Shown here piece after piece: positions 58,844-64,000 of a stretch of 64,000 bases of DNA. The notes beneath the pieces are model-generated. The model searched no databases. It was not told the DNA's origin and was given only the letters and a program-made list of their open reading frames with translations. The stretch's first letter is position 1. Every line of letters begins with the position of its first letter. The position numbers and the translations under genes are program-made. The stretch comes from Siphlonurus alternatus (lineage: Eukaryota; Arthropoda; Insecta; Ephemeroptera; Siphlonuridae), in contig OX463780.1 of the NCBI GenBank assembly GCA_949825025.1, forward strand, positions 16,341,480 to 16,405,479, read 5' to 3'.

Positions 58844-58927
58844 ATGGCCTATACAGTTAAACGAGTGAAACAGTACTGCAGGAAACGGCCGGAAAGAATT
58901 CGAACGTCCACAACTTCTAAAACGTAA
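58844..58927 (+). CDS. Hypothetical 27-residue basic small ORF
   Basis: ATG at 58844 in strong context (ATAAATGGCC) gives 27 codons, very rich in Lys and Arg (AYTVKRVKQYCRKRPERIR), ending TAA at 58925-58927. The surrounding segment ends at CAAGGAG|GTAAGG (58936/58937), an excellent donor; in another frame the bases between ACTGCAG (58881) and that donor read NGRKEFERPQLLKRNSR. The island may therefore be an exon whose correct frame is not the ATG-started one. Confidence 0.25.
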   Translation: MAYTVKRVKQYCRKRPERIRTSTTSKT

Positions 58928-58996
58928 CTCAAGGAGGTAAGGAAACCTAAATAACATATATCAAGATTAAAACTGTTTACAAAATTTTGGATTTAA

Positions 58997-59167
58997 AATA
59001 TAAATACAAGTTCTACTTCCGGGGTGTATATTGATGAGAGCTCTAGCGAACGATCTTGTCGGTACGTGAACGAACGTTTGTACAAAATTCAGCTTACTGA
59101 TGAGAGCAAATTTACCCCCAAATTAGCGTGCGTGCGAGAGAAAACATTAGCACATGACTCGGTGTAA
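58997..59167 (+). CDS. Candidate coding segment lacking a start codon
   Basis: A plus-strand frame is open for 56 codons to TAA at 59165-59167 with no ATG. It reads GVYIDESSSERSCRYVNERL, then TDESKFTPKLACVREKTLAH, with strong coding-like composition (AAC GAA CGT TTG TAC AAA ATT CAG). It could be a terminal exon joined to the donor at 58936, though the acceptor (AAATACAAG at 59010) is weak. Local GC is raised. No family known. Confidence 0.27.
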   Translation, partial: NINTSSTSGVYIDESSSERSCRYVNERLYKIQLTDESKFTPKLACVREKTLAHDSV

Positions 59168-59656
59168 CTACACGTAAATAGCAAATATTTACTCTCTAAA
59201 TGTTCCCAAAATTATATACATGGATTTTTTTTTTAGCTTTTTCGTATAGATCTATGCCATGGCATGACAACATTTATTGACAGCGAAATAACACTTCAGA
59301 ATTTTCTAATACAGACTACGCTGCCATTCATGATTATTGATTAATTAATAAAATTATATAATAAAATGATGGTTTATTTTATTAAACAGCTTACATCTTT
59401 TTAAGTCTAAAAAGTAAATGCACGAGTGTTCAATACATTACAGTTTTTTTACGGTACTGAATTAAAAAAAAAAAGAACGATGAAGTTGGTTCATACTGAA
59501 TATTAAATTTCATGAAGCGCAGTTGTATATAATTGATAATTGTTATGCTTTAATTAAAGACGCACGTTTCCGGCACTTGAGAACGAATCACTGCTGGCGA
59601 GATTGACTCCTATTTAGCGAGTTTATTATGAGCGTGTAATTAAGTCACTGAAAGAC

Positions 59657-59911
59657 ATGCTGGTCCTTCCATGGAGAAAAGAGATGCTCAATCTGCAGGG
59701 AATAACTTGTTTTTGTATAATAATTATGACAACTTCATTAATACATAATAACGAGATGTTTATCTCCACAGATTTGAATGTTAATATGCTCTCAGAAGTG
59801 TCAAGTGCGGAGCCTCTCAATGTAATTTATTTCTTTCTAATGAGTCGACTCAACGACACTGCCACCACCGCAACGATGTATATCACTTACATCATAGAGT
59901 CATCATACTGA
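59657..59911 (+). CDS. Hypothetical 84-residue ORF
   Basis: ATG at 59657 (G at -3) opens 84 codons (MLVLPWRKEMLNLQGITC and on) to TGA. A hydrophobic stretch (CFCIIIMTTSLI) lies near the N-terminus. An overlapping minus-strand frame (59626-59820) is open as well. An exact TGACGTCA sits just downstream at 59919. Weak support. Confidence 0.2.
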   Translation: MLVLPWRKEMLNLQGITCFCIIIMTTSLIHNNEMFISTDLNVNMLSEVSSAEPLNVIYFFLMSRLNDTATTATMYITYIIESSY

Positions 59912-60879
59912 AAGCAGATGACGTCACACACATTGCAACAAACTAGCCACTGCAGCAACTATGTTCTTTTGCTATATAGGAGCTTGAATCATTAATTCAA
60001 TCTTGTAACACTTTAATTCCAGCTGGCTCATGTTTATAGTTCATACTCCATGAACAACATATGAGTTGCGGAGACCATAAAAAATATAGAGTAATGTACA
60101 GGCATCTGCACAAAAATGTAATTGCATGTTCTCATGCCTACTTTAAAAAAGAGCAGTTATATGAAGTCGGAGTGGCATTTTTTTTTTAATTTAAATTACT
60201 GCTTTTTTTTAAAACATTAACTTTGAAAGATCACGAAAATATAATATATATTTTTTTACATCAAACATCAATATCAACTTCTTTTTCCTTTCGAATTTGC
60301 TCAAGTATTTTTCCAATATCACAGACATTTTTTCATTGAGCCATATTTCCTTTCAACTCTCAAGTTCCGTCAACAATCACAATACTATTATGTTACTGAC
60401 ATTTTGATTCTACTGCTCAAATTTACATGACAAACACATACTCCAGTACAGACTTTATCTTGAGAGAAAAGTTTCTTCACTGATCTTCATTCAATACGAT
60501 TCAAGGCTTTGAAATACGAGGTTTTCGCTGACTTTTTATGTAGCAAGTATAATAAACGTAGAAAACAATGAAATCGTATAAGAGCATATCAAATTGCAGC
60601 TACAACATATATGATACTATACTGTAAATTATCATATAATTATAATATACTATACGTTTACCTCACGTGTTATAAGAGTTTCATGTTAAAAGATTTTTTT
60701 TTATTTGTGTATTATTAAGCTTTACCAATGAACTGAATAAAGTATAATAATGACACTATAATGAAATATATTTATCATTATAATAATGAGAATATAAAAG
60801 AGTATATAATTGCATATTTTTTACCATATATCATACACCGTTCCATTATTTTCAACATATACATTTTAAATCAGAGGTA

Positions 60880-60880
60880 T

Positions 60881-60911
<31 letters not shown>
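60880..60911. repeat. (TA)n microsatellite
   Basis: About 15 TA units with one interruption. Confidence 0.85.
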
Positions 60912-61190
60912 TATTTATAGGTATTTGCAAGATTCGTACACATGTTTTTTACATGTAATTATCTACTACGTGACTTCTTGATTTATCCATAAAAAGATAA
61001 TTTGCATATCAAATAGAAAAATTCTTGTCCTATAAGAGCTACTTGTCCAGCAAACATGACTACTGTGAACATATATCACATGAAGGCAATAACCAAGAAG
61101 TACAACATTAGCATCTACTTTACGTGTGGTTGATGCGTTCTCACACCCACAGCCGCATGACACCTGACACGCTAATTACTGGTCGTGTTA

Positions 61191-61246
61191 ATGTTTCGCT
61201 CCTCTCAATACAAGGCGGTATTATTTGCACGCTGGCATTTCTACAC
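61191..61246 (+). CDS. Candidate short first exon
   Basis: ATG at 61191 gives 18 codons (MFRSSQYKAVLFARWHFY) and then CTACAC|GTGAGT, a canonical donor at 61246/61247. In the next frame the island is open for 67 codons (61192-61395; LHAGISTREFAGEAAI inside). Start context is weak (T at -3). It is tentative. Confidence 0.2.
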
Positions 61247-61404
61247 GTGAGTTTGCGGGCGAGGCGGCTATAACTGCTAGCCAAGATAGATCTGATCAAC
61301 ACAGTTTAGGGAGGTCGCACACTGCCTTCATATTATGGTATCGTATGACATCATATAATTATGATAAAAATTTAGAACCGGTTCTAAAGTTCTAAATGAG
61401 AAAC

Positions 61405-61699
61405 CATTGAGCTCTATACAAGGCTAGAGGGCTAATCAGCTGTTTTAGGCGCGCACGGCGTCTGGGAGGAAAGTGGGTGGTGGTCGGTGCTATCGAATGC
61501 CTGGTTGACCAACCTAAGAAAGTTTCCTTATAAAATAAATATTAAAAGTTACACTGCAGTTGGCAATTCTGAGGAGAATACGTTGGAATGTGTGACGAAA
61601 GCGCAATCTCCCACCCACTTCCTCCCGCCGGACCGTGCGCACAGTTTAACATTGAGAAGTATAGGGCATTATCCCTCTAGCCTTGTATAGAGCTCAATG
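61405..61699. mobile_element. Hairpin MITE (295 bp)
   Basis: CATTGAGCTCTATACAAGGC at 61405 is mirrored by the right end (GCCTTGTATAGAGCTCAATG). The next parts of the arms pair through GCGCGCACGG and AGGAAAGTGGGTGG with some mismatches and a small insertion. The interior open frame (61487-61690) is a by-product of the arms. Confidence 0.78.
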
Positions 61700-62558
61700 T
61701 AAGAAACGTACGATGTCTTCTTCTTCTTGATCCGTTTTTGAGAATAGGCCAAACAGCCATGCACCCAAGCACTTAGTAAGGTTGGACTATGTAAGGGATA
61801 CAGAGATTATTTTATGTTTATTTTTATGTTTGAGTAGGTGCAGGTATATGGGATTTACATGTAAAACGTACTATGTCAAGCGATGCGATCCAAAGCTGTG
61901 TGTTATCATGCGCACGTATACCACCTGATCGCATAGGTTCTTAATTTTTTTTATCAAACGCTGATGTGAAATCATGCGATTCTGTGTGAGGCAGTCCTTA
62001 CTTTTATATATACAATCTGTAGAGAGTAAATTAATTATATATGGGAGTTAAGACTCAAAAGCAGCTGTTGTTTATTTAATATATATGTGCTCTATTAAAG
62101 ACCCACCACGAAGCACGGTTAATCAAAGTCATACGCGATCTAAATCCTCGTATTGCTTCATTGATAGTAATAATTATATGACCACTAGATCTTAATGTTA
62201 ATGTTGTAATTTTCTGAAATGTATTATAAAGTTAGTCAAGTTGGTACATATAACAAAGTCTGAGTTGTTAACTTGCATATTATGCAAGACGAGTGCAACA
62301 TCAGTCGGGACGTTGGGGAGACGTCATGAATAACAACTATTTAACTTCCAGCACAAGTTTTACACTTTGAGCAACTTCATTCAACACTACTACAACAATA
62401 ACACAATTACTATGTAATTTGAATGTTAATTTATATATAACGTCTATAGTTGGGTTTGTTGTAAACTTACACAAACTATAATTTTATTTAAGATTTATAT
62501 AATGTATAATAAAGTTTAAATATTGTTGGCAAAAAAAGATTGAAGTGTCAATAAGTAA

Positions 62559-62580
62559 AAAAAAAAAAAAAAAAAAAAAA
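62559..62580 (+). repeat. poly(A) tract
   Basis: A run of about 22 A. No retroposon body was recognised. Confidence 0.85.
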
Positions 62581-63168
62581 GAAGTTCGCTTGACACTTGT
62601 ATTATATATATCTATATATATATTATACGAAACTTATTATAATAACAAAGTGCTAAACACGATAAAAGTAAAATAATGGAGGTAAGTTATTCTGTCAGTC
62701 TTCATTTAACAAGCCACGTACAGCAGTATATATCTATTCAATATATATAATATGGCAGATTATTGTACATATTTATGCTATAAATATACTGTATTATTTA
62801 TATACTTCTTGACTTGATAAAATTATGTCTTGACAGCTGTCGGCAGCTGCATGATAAGTGCTCTAAACTTGCATGTGAATAGTTTTATAGCAGATCCATT
62901 TCATGACGAGAACAAAGAATAAAATTATTTCAATGGATTTTAGTTTATATCTGCAAATTACAATTACATCCAATTAATCTGTAGCATGAAAAGCTTAATT
63001 GGAATAGACCGATATTAAAATACGGAATTTCTCCATATCGGCGCCACCACTTGGTCATGTTATAAGCTCGATTTTAAGCTTTATTGCTGAAGACCGATCG
63101 AGCGAGACAATACAGCTCGATTGAAATACCAATGGTATGTATGCAGCCTCTAAAGATAAAGAACATGC

Positions 63169-63174
63169 TTTATT
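63169..63174 (-). terminator. AATAAA poly(A) signal
   Basis: AATAAA on the minus strand, 22 bases after the stop of the reading frame at 63196, in an AT-rich context. Confidence 0.45.
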
Positions 63175-63195
63175 TAATGTTAGGTGTAGAAATGA

Positions 63196-63511
63196 TTATA
63201 TAACATTAATTTTAGGTCTGCGAATTAACCAGAAACTGCCGAAGCAGAAATATATTACCACAAAAAAGTAGGACGTATCTTGTTTATTATCCCGACCAAC
63301 GATTAATTCTTGAAAATAATCAATCGTTATTTCTATGACGCACTTGACGTCGTAGTAAGTAAAATTTATCGTTGAAATTTCTTCTTGATCTGCGAATTGA
63401 TGGGTTCTACTAGCGAGACTCCTACTGTTGGTGTCAAGAGCCCATGCAGCAAAACTCAGAGTGACGTCATCAGCGAGCACCAAACAATATACCAACAATA
63501 TAAATTTTCAT
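63196..63511 (-). pseudogene. Small secreted-protein-like gene with a frame offset in the signal peptide
   Basis: The minus strand is open for 100 codons to TAA at 63196 and has coding-like composition. It starts with a hydrophobic run (FILLVYCLVLADDVTLSFAA) and continues with a polar region (NSRSLASRTHQFADQEEIST), a single NFT glycosylation site, and a hydrophobic C-terminal part. AATAAA lies 22 bases past the stop (63174-63169). The only well-placed ATG (63511, A at -3) is one base out of frame: reading from it gives MKIYIVGILFGAR then a stop. The four-A run after that ATG is where the frames would meet if one base were absent. Either the gene is broken, the sequence has an indel error, or the true start is on another exon. 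No family recognised. Confidence 0.45.
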
Positions 63512-64000
63512 TTTAGCAACATATTTACAATGAATAAAGTTCTCTTATAAACCATTTTGAGCACTTTTTTTTTTTTTTACTTTTTTCTCTCAAGTTATCA
63601 CTTGCTCATTGAATTATTATACATAGAACTTGTGGTTTGAGAACAATTTAATGGAATATTTTTACCCTTAAAATGATTGATGACTGTCTATATTATGCAT
63701 CAGCATTTGCACTACCACCCACCTGATCTGCTCCAATCAATACTGGTGAGAAAATATTTTTTTTTTATACCGATAATATTTGTAATTTGTAGAGCAAATA
63801 AAAAATGTTGTCCGCGTAGCTCGCGCAATGATAACGAGAGATGTCTGCTTGGAACTAATGATGTAATTTATATCAGCTAGAAAGATTAATTCTCGTCTGT
63901 TGTATACTAAAAATAAACACAAAACTTTTAAAGCAGCGAAGGTGAGAAAGAGAATAAAGGAAGAGAGAAAAAAAAACAGGTATGTATATAAATATACGCT
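63512..64000. other. Non-coding stretch
   Basis: AT-rich sequence with a poly(T) run near 63568-63579 and short overlapping frames on both strands (63677-63922) without supporting signals. Confidence 0.5.

Noticed and set aside
61487..61690. 67-codon plus-strand ORF
   Set aside because: It lies entirely inside the hairpin element at 61405-61699.
1..64000. tRNA, rRNA, CRISPR, operon-type or prophage features
   Set aside because: Scanning for tRNA B-box-like motifs, direct-repeat arrays and tightly packed ORFs found none; the sequence is eukaryotic in character.

Overview
The window looks like AT-rich animal (metazoan) nuclear DNA, estimated by eye at roughly 65-70% A+T. The signs are very long non-coding stretches, GT-AG exon boundaries with AATAAA-type signals, large numbers of microsatellites ((TA)n, (GA)n, (AAAT)n, poly(A)), and about 18 short non-autonomous DNA transposons. 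No bacterial-type gene packing, operon, ribosome binding site, tRNA, rRNA or CRISPR was seen. A few core-promoter candidates carry an arthropod-like initiator (TCAGT) about 26-30 bases downstream of a TATA-like box, which hints at an arthropod or another protostome. I cannot name the species.

Coding content is sparse and no complete multi-exon gene can be read. The best-supported pieces are: (1) a minus-strand gene with two exons that join in frame (22941-22722 and 19031-18724) and encode the cytoplasmic tail and single membrane segment of a probable type II membrane protein; (2) a plus-strand first exon at 48008-48153 behind a TATA/initiator pair; (3) a minus-strand reading frame at 63196-63511 that looks like a small secreted protein, with AATAAA 22 bases after its stop and a one-base frame offset in the putative signal peptide; (4) a plus-strand 71-residue frame at 57331-57546 with AATAAA overlapping the stop; (5) a minus-strand terminal-exon candidate at 54071-53878 behind a strong polypyrimidine tract; and (6) a promoter or first exon near 58146-58215. 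The many weaker candidates are given low confidence, because the GC-richer islands often read open in several frames on both strands and chance ORFs are expected.

Repeats are the dominant readable structure, covering about 10 kb (around 16%). They are: three related hairpin elements (3365-3694, 4296-4617, 41599-41909); two copies of a TTAA-flanked hairpin family (18302-18692, 55330-55713) and a TTAA-flanked relative (10363-10709); a small hairpin family (17661-17781, 24476-24599); an approximately 3 kb element with ~650 bp terminal inverted repeats and TA flanks (14112-17069); a nearly perfect 1.18 kb palindrome (55941-57120); a 1.14 kb hAT-type element with an 8 bp target duplication (49114-50251); TA-flanked and other hairpins at 46686-47884; an element that splits a (GA)n tract (34021-34548); and several more. 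None encodes a recognisable transposase, so all would need an enzyme supplied from elsewhere.

The most unusual global signal is the palindrome TGACGTCA (the CREB/ATF site). I count 22 exact copies in 64 kb, where base composition predicts fewer than one. About six lie in the hairpin elements; the rest lie in unique sequence, often next to the GC-richer islands or candidate start codons.
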